Source of the DNA: a bacterium
GTDB taxonomy: Bacteria; Cyanobacteriota; Vampirovibrionia; Gastranaerophilales; Gastranaerophilaceae
Reading direction: 5' to 3'
Assembly (NCBI GenBank): GCA_017652265.1
Contig: JAGCBH010000032.1
Location: forward strand, 1 to 50,973
DNA length: 50,973 bases
The position numbers were made by a program, and so were the translations under genes. Each line of letters opens with the position of its first letter. The first letter of the stretch is position 1. The notes beneath the pieces were generated by a model. That model saw only the letters and a program-made list of their open reading frames with translations, did no database searches and was not told the DNA's origin. Positions 17,417-25,843 of the stretch are shown here, one piece after another.

Positions 17417-18800
17417 TTTTTAAAGCCTTCTCATCAAGTTTTAAAAGGTGTTTGCCTAAATCAGTAATTGTGCCTGCTCCCATGCCTATCACAACATCAC
17501 CGTCTTTAAGCATAGGCAGAAGTTTTTGAGCAACTTCTTCCATATTTCCCGGAATATAAGTTCCGTTTATTTCCTTTGCGAAGTTTTCGCCGGTAATTCC
17601 CATTATAGGAAATTCAGATGCCGAATAAACATCGGTAACAACAACCAAACCATTGACACTCAATAGTGTCGCTTTAAATTCGTTCCAAAGACTGCTGAGC
17701 CTTGTGAATCTGTGCGGCTGAAATACAACGACAATACGTCTGTCTTTGAATGTCTTGGCTGCATCCAGGGTTGCTCGGATTTCAGTCGGATGGTGGGCGT
17801 AGTCGTCATAAATATCTGCTCTGATAACATTTGATAAACACCCTATTTTCTGGAATCTTCTCCCCATGCCGGTAAATGTTGTGAAATGCTCTTTTATTGC
17901 ATTAGCATCAACACCTGACAGGTGTAGTGCTCCGATTACGGCAAGGGCGTTATAGACATTGTGGATACCCTTAAGTATTATTTTAAATTCCCCTATAAAA
18001 TTATTTCTGTAATAAACATCAAAGGTTGTATAATCAGGCTGAATGTTTATATTTTGAGCAGTAAAATCAGCCTTATTTTCTATTCCGTATGTGTGCACAT
18101 TGCCGATTAAACGTTCTTTCAGTTTTAAAACTCCGTTATCATCAATATTCAAAAGTATTTTTGTATTATCGTATGTTTTATTTAAGAAGTATTTAAAAGT
18201 TTCAATTATTTCGTTCAGACCGCCTGAATAGTGGTCAATGTGGTCTTCCTCAAGATTATTGACTACAACTACTTGAGGATAATATTTAGTAATTGTGCCA
18301 TCGCTTTCATCCAGTTCCGCTACAAAATGATTTCCGTCTTTAAACTGAGCATTAGTATTTAATTCAGGGACTATCCCGCCGTCTATGAATGATGGGTTTA
18401 AGCCGGCTTTATCAAGAACATAAGAGCAAAGTCCGCTGGTGGTGGTTTTGCCGTGTGTTCCGCAAAAACCTATAAAACATTTACCGCAGTTATTGGCGAT
18501 TAGTGCCAGTAAATCTGATCTGTGAAATATTTGCAGTCCAAGTCTTTGAGCTTTCAGAAGCTCAGGATTATTTGGATGTATGGCGGTACTTACGATTACT
18601 ATTGAATTTAACGGTACATTTTTTTCATCATGCCCGATAAAAATCTTTGCTCCCATTTTACGTAATTTATCCACATATTTGCTGTCATAAATATCAGAGC
18701 CCGATACTTCATATCCTTTTTCAAGAAGGTATTTTGCCAGTCCGCTCATGCCAATTCCGCCAATTGCAATAAAATGAAATTTCTTTTTCCTGCCTTCCAA
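17406..18800 (-). CDS. murC: UDP-N-acetylmuramate-L-alanine ligase
   Basis: Adds L-alanine to UDP-MurNAc, the first stem residue of peptidoglycan. The 464 residues carry the N-terminal UDP-binding loop AIGGIGMSGLA, the ATP loop GTHGKTTT (114-121), the middle-domain ELDESDG and NLEEDHIDHY, and the C-terminal DDYAHHPTEI and FQPHRFTR. The start is TTG (18800) with AAGAGG 8 nt upstream; no ATG fits better. It is the first gene of the overlapping operon to nadE; its promoter lies in 18801-18985, which also serves the divergent gene at 18986. Confidence 0.95.
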   Translation of the reverse strand: MEGRKKKFHFIAIGGIGMSGLAKYLLEKGYEVSGSDIYDSKYVDKLRKMGAKIFIGHDEKNVPLNSIVIVSTAIHPNNPELLKAQRLGLQIFHRSDLLALIANNCGKCFIGFCGTHGKTTTSGLCSYVLDKAGLNPSFIDGGIVPELNTNAQFKDGNHFVAELDESDGTITKYYPQVVVVNNLEEDHIDHYSGGLNEIIETFKYFLNKTYDNTKILLNIDDNGVLKLKERLIGNVHTYGIENKADFTAQNINIQPDYTTFDVYYRNNFIGEFKIILKGIHNVYNALAVIGALHLSGVDANAIKEHFTTFTGMGRRFQKIGCLSNVIRADIYDDYAHHPTEIRATLDAAKTFKDRRIVVVFQPHRFTRLSSLWNEFKATLLSVNGLVVVTDVYSASEFPIMGITGENFAKEINGTYIPGNMEEVAQKLLPMLKDGDVVIGMGAGTITDLGKHLLKLDEKALKIGN

Positions 18801-18930
18801 AATTATATCCTCTTAAATCCCTTATTCATGGACATTATACAACAAAAAATGCAGAATTTGAATACTATTTTTCAAAAAATTTAGTGAATGGTTATATTGT
18901 TACTTTTCTAAATATTATTACTCATAATGT

Positions 18931-18959
18931 TTGAAATTTTTAAAAGATATGATAATATA
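18931..18959 (+). promoter_or_regulatory. Possible sigma-70-type promoter of the small secreted protein
   Basis: TTGAAA (18931-18936) precedes GATAATATA (18951-18959). The exact -10 is uncertain (spacer 14-17 depending on register). It sits ~27 nt before the start codon at 18986, with the strong AGGAGG site between them. Confidence 0.35.
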
Positions 18960-18985
18960 TGAGAAAATATACTCAGGAGGTCACA

Positions 18986-19330
18986 ATGAAAAGATTTTTA
19001 TTATTTGGGTTAACTGCTTTAATGGCATTTAGTTTTATTCCTGCGGCAATTGGCGCTGATTTGGGTGGCGTTAACAATTTATATCAGCAACAATTTCAGC
19101 CTATATATAACCCTTTATATGATATGCAGCAGCTTCAAAATCAATACAGAGCAGAAGAGTATTCTGTAAATGAGTTTAAGAGTTTTGAAGAACAAAAGAA
19201 AGCAAATCAGGAACGTATCCAAAAAGATATTGAACGTCAGCAATATTTGGAAGAACGTGCAGTAAGAACAAAATCAACAAAGAAGTTTGTTAATGATAAC
19301 GGAGTTATAAAAATAGAAAGTATCTACTAG
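18986..19330 (+). CDS. Small secreted Gln-rich protein
   Basis: I do not recognise the family. The ATG at 18986 has a near-perfect AGGAGGT 6 nt upstream, so it is preferred over an upstream frame start at 18959. The 114-residue product begins with a clear signal peptide (MKRFLLFGLTALMAFSFIPA, cleavage near AIGA-DLGG). The mature part is hydrophilic and rich in Gln/Tyr (NNLYQQQFQPIYNPLYDMQQ). A charged helical stretch (~55-95, FEEQKKANQERIQKDIERQQ) follows, then a short conserved-looking end GVIKIESIY. Likely periplasmic. It ends 4 nt inside the convergent neighbouring gene. Confidence 0.75.
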   Translation: MKRFLLFGLTALMAFSFIPAAIGADLGGVNNLYQQQFQPIYNPLYDMQQLQNQYRAEEYSVNEFKSFEEQKKANQERIQKDIERQQYLEERAVRTKSTKKFVNDNGVIKIESIY

Positions 19331-19920
19331 TTAGATTCTTCACTCTTTTTATCTTTTTCTTTTGTAGCCTTTGATGTTTCAAAGGCGATTCCGTGTGTTT
19401 CAGGTGAAATTTTGAATGTTTTAGTTTCATCGTCTGTTTTTTCAACGATTTTTATCAAACGATGATAGTTGTCGTAGTATTTTACGATTTTTCTTAATCT
19501 GAAAACGATAACCTCTTCTTGGCATTCAAAAAAGAATGTCGCAAAAACTTTGTTGCTGCCTTTTTTGTATATTTTGTAAGCACATTCATTACCCGGATTA
19601 TCAACTCTTCCTATTGCAAGAATTGCTTCTTCATCCTGATATAAAATACTCATTCGGTCTTTATTGTAGGTTATATCTTCCTCAATTATGTCATAATCGG
19701 GACGAAGATAATTTTCATACTTAGCAAGTATGGTTTTTACATTCTTTTCATTAATGTTCATGAATGATAGTTTTGCACCGTCAGGAAATACAAATGCTTT
19801 TTTAAGGTTCATTCCCATGCTCTCAGCCATCGTTATGGAATTCGCATAAGCATCTTTACTTACCGGTATTGCTGTTGCCTCTTCTTTTTTCTTTTTGTCG
19901 TCTTTCTTTCCGAATCTCAT
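19327..19920 (-). CDS. Uncharacterised protein, paralogue of its upstream neighbour
   Basis: No known family recognised. The 197-residue protein starts at ATG 19920, with GGTGA 5 nt upstream; GTG 19926 is an alternative. A Lys-rich N-terminal tail (FGKKDDKKKKEE) and a Lys/Glu/Ser C-terminal tail flank a compact core (~30-180): VFPDGAKLSFMNINEKN, KYENYLRPDYD, IGRVDNPGNECAYKIYKK, KIVEKTDDETKTFKISPET. The same core recurs in the protein encoded just upstream. No signal peptide or membrane helix. The beta-rich pattern suggests a small folded cytoplasmic domain. Co-transcribed with its paralogue (16-nt gap). Confidence 0.7.
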   Translation of the reverse strand: MRFGKKDDKKKKEEATAIPVSKDAYANSITMAESMGMNLKKAFVFPDGAKLSFMNINEKNVKTILAKYENYLRPDYDIIEEDITYNKDRMSILYQDEEAILAIGRVDNPGNECAYKIYKKGSNKVFATFFFECQEEVIVFRLRKIVKYYDNYHRLIKIVEKTDDETKTFKISPETHGIAFETSKATKEKDKKSEESN

Positions 19921-19936
19921 TTTCACCGCTTCTTTT

Positions 19937-20473
19937 TTATGCTGTTATACATTTAATATCGTTCGTCTCAGGATTAATTTCATATATCCTGGTCTCATTA
20001 TTACTTATTTCTTCCATTTTTACAAGCTGGTGTAATGCATTGTAAGATTTTGAAACATATTCTCCGTGGCTTATTTTTAATTCTTCATAGTTTTTATTAG
20101 GGTAATAATATATCGCACTGAGGTTGCTGTTGTTAAAGTATTGCATTTTGTACATGTATTCAAACCCCATTGAATTTATTTTGCCTATGCAGATTTTTGC
20201 ATTGCCGTCATTAAAAGTAAGTGCCAAGCGGCCCATTTTGTATTTAAGATTTGAACCCATGCCGGTCATATCAGGATGTAAATAATCAGAATATTTGTCA
20301 ATAATCATGTAAATATTTTTTTCGGTAATGTTTCGATATGAAATTCTGGCGCCGTCAGGAAAAATTAACATTCCGCCTTTATTTGAAAGATTTTTTTTCT
20401 TTAACGGATTGCTTGTTCCGGAGTTTGCCGTTTGAATTTCTTTTTTGTATAAATTTTCGTTCAGTGTAACCAT
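19937..20473 (-). CDS. Uncharacterised protein, tandem paralogue
   Basis: Shares its core with the following gene: LIFPDGARISYRNITEKN, DKYSDYLHPDM, ICIGKINSMGFEYMYKM, LVKMEEISNNETRIYEINPET. Identity is visible by eye at the 'FPDGA', 'N-E-KN', 'KY..YL.PD' and 'ET..ei.PET' positions, so a tandem duplication is clear while overall divergence is high. It lacks the Lys-rich tails of its partner. In-frame ATGs at 20491, 20479 and 20473 compete; AGGGA is 9 nt before 20473, which is preferred. Function unknown; first gene of the pair, divergent from cysS. Confidence 0.7.
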   Translation of the reverse strand: MVTLNENLYKKEIQTANSGTSNPLKKKNLSNKGGMLIFPDGARISYRNITEKNIYMIIDKYSDYLHPDMTGMGSNLKYKMGRLALTFNDGNAKICIGKINSMGFEYMYKMQYFNNSNLSAIYYYPNKNYEELKISHGEYVSKSYNALHQLVKMEEISNNETRIYEINPETNDIKCITA

Positions 20474-20531
20474 TTTCATTTTCCCTATCATCTTTAAATT
20501 TATTATTTTTATGTCAATTTGTCAATTGTTT

Positions 20532-20559
20532 TTAACATAAATTCTTTTTGTGTTAAAAT
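20532..20559 (+). promoter_or_regulatory. Candidate promoter of the cysS operon
   Basis: TTAACA (20532-20537), a 16-bp spacer and TAAAAT (20554-20559) precede the cysS start. A short direct repeat of TGTCAATT just upstream (20512-20527) could be a regulator site. Confidence 0.4.
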
Positions 20560-20583
20560 TTAATCAAAAAGAAGGGTATGTTT

Positions 20584-21957
20584 ATGAGACTTTTTAATTC
20601 ATTTTCAAACAGCGTGGAAGAGTTTAAAACCATAGAGGAAAATAAAGTAAAGATGTATGTCTGCGGGCCTACGGTGTACGATTATGCGCACTTGGGACAT
20701 GCCAGATGCTATATTACTTGGGATGTTTTGTACAGGTATCTGAAGTTTAAAGGCTATGATGTTACTTATTGCAGAAATGTAACAGATGTTGACGATAAAA
20801 TTCTCAAAAAAGCCGAAAAAGAAGGTAAGACTCCTGAAGAAGTTTCACAATACTGGTATAAGGCATTTTCGGAAAGTATGAATAAGCTTAATGTTTTAAA
20901 GCCTGACATTGAGCCTTTTGCTACAAAAACGCTTGGTGAAATGATATCCATCGTTAAAGATTTAATTGCTAAGGGTTATGCTTATGAGGTTAACGGAGAT
21001 GTTTATTTCAGGGTTAAAAAGTTTCCTGCATACGGTATGTTATCAAAACAGCCTATAGATAAACTGGAAAGCGGAGCAAGGGTTGAAGTAGGCGAACAAA
21101 AGGAAGATGCGCTTGATTTTGCCCTATGGAAAAAGGATGAAAAATTCGGTTACAACTCCCCTTGGGGTGTTGGGCGTCCGGGTTGGCATATTGAATGTTC
21201 GGCAATGAGCAGAAAATATTTGGGTAAAACTATTGACATTCATGCCGGCGGTGCCGATTTAATTTTTCCGCATCACGAAAACGAAATTGCACAATCGGAA
21301 TGTGCAAATGGCTGCAAGTTTGTAAATTACTGGCTTCATAACGGTTTTGTTACTATAAATAAAGAAAAAATGTCAAAGTCGCTTGGTAATTTCCTGACGA
21401 TTGATGATATGTTAAAAAATTATGATGCAAATACTATCCGTTTCTTTATTTTAACAAACCACTACCGTATGCCTGTCGAATTTTCTGATGAAGCACTTTT
21501 GGCAGCACAAAACGGCGTAAAAAGGCTTTTGGGAGCAAAACAAACTAAAGTTGATGATAGTCTTGATATTAAACAAACTCCAGAATATAAGGCTTTTGTT
21601 GAAGCTATGGATGATGACTTAAATACATCAAAGGCTCTTGCTGTTTTATTTGATCTTGCAACAAGAGCAAACAAAGATGAAAAGAAAGCCTTTACAATTC
21701 TGTATAGGTTGTCATCAGTGCTTGGTTTTAGTTTTGAAAAGGCAAGTCTATCGGAAGACGAATTGAAGGCAGCTCTTGAACATGTTTCCGAAAAATTGGG
21801 AAATAAATTTTTGTCAATGGATGAGCTTATTGAATACAGGAAAAAAGCCCGAGACGAAAAGAATTGGGCTGTTGCCGATGCAATTCGTAATGCGTTGGAT
21901 GAAGTTAATATTGTAATTAAGGATACTAAGGAAGGTACAATTTGGGAAACAAAATAA
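20584..21957 (+). CDS. cysS: Cysteinyl-tRNA synthetase
   Basis: A class I synthetase charging tRNA-Cys. Zinc-site residues are visible in MYVCGPTVYD, WHIECSAMS and FPHHENEIAQSE, which give cysteine its selectivity without editing. The HIGH motif reads HLGH (AHLGHARCY) and the KMSKS motif is exact (EKMSKSLGNF). The protein has 457 residues from ATG 20584, chosen because GAAGGG is 7 nt upstream; the ATG two codons earlier would sit on top of that site. It leads an operon whose next genes overlap it and each other. Confidence 0.97.
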   Translation: MRLFNSFSNSVEEFKTIEENKVKMYVCGPTVYDYAHLGHARCYITWDVLYRYLKFKGYDVTYCRNVTDVDDKILKKAEKEGKTPEEVSQYWYKAFSESMNKLNVLKPDIEPFATKTLGEMISIVKDLIAKGYAYEVNGDVYFRVKKFPAYGMLSKQPIDKLESGARVEVGEQKEDALDFALWKKDEKFGYNSPWGVGRPGWHIECSAMSRKYLGKTIDIHAGGADLIFPHHENEIAQSECANGCKFVNYWLHNGFVTINKEKMSKSLGNFLTIDDMLKNYDANTIRFFILTNHYRMPVEFSDEALLAAQNGVKRLLGAKQTKVDDSLDIKQTPEYKAFVEAMDDDLNTSKALAVLFDLATRANKDEKKAFTILYRLSSVLGFSFEKASLSEDELKAALEHVSEKLGNKFLSMDELIEYRKKARDEKNWAVADAIRNALDEVNIVIKDTKEGTIWETK

Positions 21958-23678
21958 TTAAAGACTTGCTGACGCTGTCAGTAATAGGTTTAATTGCCGG
22001 AGTAGTCTTTTCGCTAAACGGCGCTGATGCGTTTCAGATTCCTGAAAAGACGATGCAGATAGCGGCAAAACAAATGCTGAATACTGCTCAGACGACTTTG
22101 CCGTCATCAGAGGTCATAAGAGTCGGTATAGGAAATCAGACATTCAGCTCGTACAATTACAAGAACGTTCGTATTTATGGTACTGACGAAGTGTTTATGT
22201 ATGACGATCAAAAGCTTGTCGGTAAATTTGCGGCAAAATCTGATATAGAAATAAACATAAATGATGACTATTCGTTTGAAGTTTATTCCAATGATAATCG
22301 TGTCGGAACTTTTATTGGGCCGCTGCATTTTGTATGCAACAAAGGCCTATTAGGGGTAACGGATTTGAAGCGTGCAGGGAAACCGGCATTGTATCATGGC
22401 GCATTTGAAATTGTTAAAAGCCAGTATTGGGGATTTTTTAACCTTGTAAATCTGGTTGAAGTTGAAGAATATTTAAAAGGCGTTGTTCCAAATGAAATGC
22501 CTGTTAAATTCGGTTTGGAGGCCTTAAAAGCGCAAAGTGTTACCGCACGTAATTATGTTCTGTCGCCAAGAGTTAAATCATCACCGAATTATGATGTAGT
22601 TGATTCTGTTGCAAGTCAGGTTTATTTCGGCGCAAATACCGAAAAAGAAATTGCAAGTCAAGCCGTAACGGAAACTGAAGGTATAGTTGCAATTTATGAC
22701 TGGGAACTGATTTTAGCCCAGTATAGCTCAACCGCGGGTGGTTATACGGAAGATTTTGCATACGCGTTTTCCGATCCTAAAACAAAAGAATTTCCGTCTA
22801 AAGAAAAACCTTATCTGAAGGCGGCTCCTGATATAGATGGACAGCCTGCTTTGGATAATGAGGGGGAAGCGTTCAAGTTTTACAGCACAACTCCGGACAG
22901 TTTTGATATTAAGTCACCTTATTACAGATGGACAAGAGAGTGGCTTGCAGATGAACTGGTAAGAGAATTGGATATGTCATTGCCGAAGCAAAGTTCGACA
23001 GGATTTATTACACCTCAGGTAAAAAGCGGTCAGTCTATCGGTAAAATTAATAATATTACGGTTGTTCATAGAGGAAAATCAGGTAAGATTATAGAACTTC
23101 TTCTTGATACAACTTCAGGTCAGTATCATATATTCAAAGAACTTGTTATCAGAAGAACATTTACAAAAGATGGTAAAGCGTTGCCTTCCGCTAACGTTGT
23201 TTTTGTCCCTAAATTTGCGTCAAACGGCAAACTTTTGTCGCTTAAAGCATATGGCGGCGGCTATGGGCATGGTGTCGGAATGAGCCAGTATGGTGCAGGT
23301 TTTATGGCGCAGGAATTAAATAAGAATTATAAAGAAATTCTTTTCCGTTATTATACGGATATTTCTCTTGGTACGAAACCGATTACTCTCAATTATGATA
23401 ATCCGAATTCAGTTCAAACCTTCTTTATGGATTCTAAAAAGGATGTTTATCTGGTTGTGGATAACAAGGTTCGGGTTAAACATATTGATGTTGTCATAAA
23501 CGGTAAGGAGCAGTCTTTTGAGCTACACAGTACGTTCTTTGGTGACTGTATAAACAGAATTGATATATCAAAGTTTGTAAAGGCGGGTCGAAATGTTATA
23601 TCGTTAACGATTCCCGACAAAAACAAAGAATTGAAAGCATATGTTGAAATCGGACGAAACTATGACGAAAACGAATGA
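21942..23678 (+). CDS. SpoIID/LytB-domain protein, probable peptidoglycan lytic enzyme
   Basis: SpoIID-type proteins cleave denuded glycan strands as lytic transglycosylases; outside spore formers they act in wall remodelling. The 578-residue chain has an N-terminal membrane or signal segment (~8-30, ending NGADA). The SpoIID core follows at ~170-470: VEEYLKGVVPNEMP, EALKAQSVTARNYVL, AQYSSTAGGYTEDF and the hallmark GGGYGHGVGMSQYGA. The last ~100 residues form a separate, probably beta-sandwich tail. The start is TTG (21942) with AAGGAAGG ~5 nt upstream, inside cysS (16-nt overlap). It overlaps murJ by 17 nt, and pairing with a lipid II flippase supports a wall role. Confidence 0.85.
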   Translation: MGNKIIKDLLTLSVIGLIAGVVFSLNGADAFQIPEKTMQIAAKQMLNTAQTTLPSSEVIRVGIGNQTFSSYNYKNVRIYGTDEVFMYDDQKLVGKFAAKSDIEININDDYSFEVYSNDNRVGTFIGPLHFVCNKGLLGVTDLKRAGKPALYHGAFEIVKSQYWGFFNLVNLVEVEEYLKGVVPNEMPVKFGLEALKAQSVTARNYVLSPRVKSSPNYDVVDSVASQVYFGANTEKEIASQAVTETEGIVAIYDWELILAQYSSTAGGYTEDFAYAFSDPKTKEFPSKEKPYLKAAPDIDGQPALDNEGEAFKFYSTTPDSFDIKSPYYRWTREWLADELVRELDMSLPKQSSTGFITPQVKSGQSIGKINNITVVHRGKSGKIIELLLDTTSGQYHIFKELVIRRTFTKDGKALPSANVVFVPKFASNGKLLSLKAYGGGYGHGVGMSQYGAGFMAQELNKNYKEILFRYYTDISLGTKPITLNYDNPNSVQTFFMDSKKDVYLVVDNKVRVKHIDVVINGKEQSFELHSTFFGDCINRIDISKFVKAGRNVISLTIPDKNKELKAYVEIGRNYDENE

Positions 23679-25266
23679 TAACGGATTTTCCCAAGGGGTT
23701 CTGAAAGCCGCCTCTCTAATCGCTATTGTTACAATTTTCAGTAAATTTATAGGATTTATAAGAGATATAGTTATTGCAAATAACTATGGTACATCATTGG
23801 TTTCGGATGCTTATTTCTATGCGTATCAGATTCCGGCATTAGCAATAATTCTGCTTGGCGGTGTAGGCGGGCCTTTTCATAGTGCTACTGTTTCCGTTTT
23901 TGCAAAACTAATACCAAATTTAAACGAAAAACCTTCGGACAGAATTAATAAGTTATATTCGGTATTTATTTCCGCAAGTCTTGTTTTATTTACGGTTTTA
24001 GGTGTTTTGTTGTTTATTTTTGCCGATAAAATTATGGCATTGATTATAAGTGAGGGTAATCCTGAACTTATAGGACTGGCTGCAAAACATCTTCAAATAA
24101 TGACACCTGTATTTATAATCGGTGGGATTATAGGTATTTATTACGGAATACTGATAACATATAAGAGGTTTATGATACCTAATATTTCACCGATATTAAT
24201 GAGTTTGGCGATAATTATAATGATTACGCTTGTCAAAAATGACAGCAGCGGATATGTTCTGGCGGCGGCGACAACAGTCGGAGCCGTTGCTCAATTTATG
24301 CTTCAGTTTCCGCAGATAAGAAAATTGGGCTTTAGGTTTAAGCCGAATTTTGATATTAAAAATAATGCTGATTTCAAAAATATAATGGAATTATTGTTCC
24401 CTGCCGCTTTGAGCTCTACCGTAGGTCAGCTGCATGTTTATGTTGATATGTTTTTTGCTTCATTTCTGGCTGCGGGTGCCTGGACAGCAATAGGGTACGC
24501 TAACAGGTTGTTTCAGTTTCCTGTGGGAATTTTGGTTACTGCATTTTTGGTGCCGTTGTTCCCTATTTTTTCAAAACTAGTTGCGGAAAAAGATTTTGAC
24601 GGAATAAGAAATTACTTTAATAAAGGTGTCGGAGTTTTATTCTTTTGTTCAATACCGATTATGATTGGAATAGTAACTGTCGGTGAGGACTGTATAAGGC
24701 TTATATTTGAGCATGGTACTTTTGACGGAAACTCTACCAGAATGGTTATGGAAGCATTGTTGTTCCTTTCTCTTGTCATCATCCCGTACGTTTTCAGAGA
24801 CAGTATAACAAGAGTTTATTATGCCTTTAACGACTCAAAGACCCCGTTCGTCATCGCATTTTCATCAATTGTTTTGAAATATGCCGTAAACTTCTTATTT
24901 ATTAACGTTTTAGGTATGCAGATAAGCGGTATAACTTTATCTCATGCGGTTGTTACATTATTTAACGCGGTGCTTTTAGGCATTTTAATCCGTAAGAAAA
25001 TTGATTTACAGTATGCAAAATTGTGGAAAAATTCTCTGAAAATGATTTTGTCCGGCATGGTTTCACTTGCCGTTTGTATTACTATTGTTGCTGGGTTTAA
25101 TATGTTTGGTATTGAAGGTAGATTATTCATTGCAATAAAGATTTTGGCCGTATCATTTGCTTGTCTGACGTCTTATATCGGAATGAATTTAATTCTTGGA
25201 ATGGAATATTGTGAGATACTTTGGAACAGGCTTAAAGGAAAGGTATTTGTTCATGCTTCAAAATAG
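23662..25266 (+). CDS. murJ: Lipid II flippase MurJ
   Basis: Flips undecaprenyl-linked peptidoglycan precursor across the inner membrane; a MOP-superfamily transporter. The 534 residues form about 13-14 membrane helices. The N-terminal signature is intact: ASLIAIVTIFSKFIGFIRD, then DAYFYAYQIPALA and GGVGGPFHS. The mid region LFPAALSSTVGQLHVYVD and the later RDSITRVYYAFNDSKTP also match MurJ. ATG 23662 (MTKTNDNG) is chosen over 23641; both have weak ribosome sites and coupling to the overlapping upstream gene is likely. Confidence 0.93.
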   Translation: MTKTNDNGFSQGVLKAASLIAIVTIFSKFIGFIRDIVIANNYGTSLVSDAYFYAYQIPALAIILLGGVGGPFHSATVSVFAKLIPNLNEKPSDRINKLYSVFISASLVLFTVLGVLLFIFADKIMALIISEGNPELIGLAAKHLQIMTPVFIIGGIIGIYYGILITYKRFMIPNISPILMSLAIIIMITLVKNDSSGYVLAAATTVGAVAQFMLQFPQIRKLGFRFKPNFDIKNNADFKNIMELLFPAALSSTVGQLHVYVDMFFASFLAAGAWTAIGYANRLFQFPVGILVTAFLVPLFPIFSKLVAEKDFDGIRNYFNKGVGVLFFCSIPIMIGIVTVGEDCIRLIFEHGTFDGNSTRMVMEALLFLSLVIIPYVFRDSITRVYYAFNDSKTPFVIAFSSIVLKYAVNFLFINVLGMQISGITLSHAVVTLFNAVLLGILIRKKIDLQYAKLWKNSLKMILSGMVSLAVCITIVAGFNMFGIEGRLFIAIKILAVSFACLTSYIGMNLILGMEYCEILWNRLKGKVFVHASK

Positions 25267-25843
25267 AGATGATATTATAAAAACTTTGGAAAATGACGGC
25301 GTTATAGCATATGTGACGGATACTGTCTGGGGTTTAGGGTGTTTGCCGGAGCGTGAAATAGCTGTAAAAAAAATATACGAAATCAAGAAACGTGAGGCTC
25401 AAAAACCCCTGATTTTGATGTCTAATGATGTAGCAAATCTGCTTCCGTATGTTGAAATTATTCCTAAAGCTGGGCAAAAACTAATTAAAAAATATTTTCC
25501 GGGAGCTTTGACAGTTGTAACGAAGAAAAATAAAAAAATGACACCGGATTATCTTACATCATCTATGGATACTGTCGGGATAAGAGTACCTGATAACGAA
25601 ATTTTTAAAGAAATTTGTGAGATTATACCAAACCATGTTCTTGCAACAACAAGTGCGAATCTTTCGCATCAGCCAAGTGCAAAATCGTATGCTCAGGCGT
25701 TAGAAAATATGCAGGGACTTGCTGATTTGATTATTGAAGATTACGGTTTTGAATGCGCAGGGTTAGAATCAACAGTTGTCGGAATTATTGACGATGAAAA
25801 TTACAAAATCTATCGTCAGGGTGCAATAAATATTGATTTATAG
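25253..25843 (+). CDS. tsaC: Threonylcarbamoyl-AMP synthase (YrdC/Sua5 family)
   Basis: Forms threonylcarbamoyl-adenylate from threonine, bicarbonate and ATP, the first step of the t6A37 modification on ANN-reading tRNAs. The 196-residue single YrdC domain shows GVIAYVTDTVWGLGC, the KKREAQKPLIL Lys/Arg pocket, FPGALTVV, VGIRVPDNE, TSANLSHQPSA and the final ESTVVGI. No Sua5 C-terminal extension. Start ATG 25253 follows AAAGGAAAGG by ~10 nt and lies 14 nt within murJ; a longer frame has no support. Its stop abuts the convergent rseP stop. Confidence 0.92.
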   Translation: MLQNRDDIIKTLENDGVIAYVTDTVWGLGCLPEREIAVKKIYEIKKREAQKPLILMSNDVANLLPYVEIIPKAGQKLIKKYFPGALTVVTKKNKKMTPDYLTSSMDTVGIRVPDNEIFKEICEIIPNHVLATTSANLSHQPSAKSYAQALENMQGLADLIIEDYGFECAGLESTVVGIIDDENYKIYRQGAINIDL

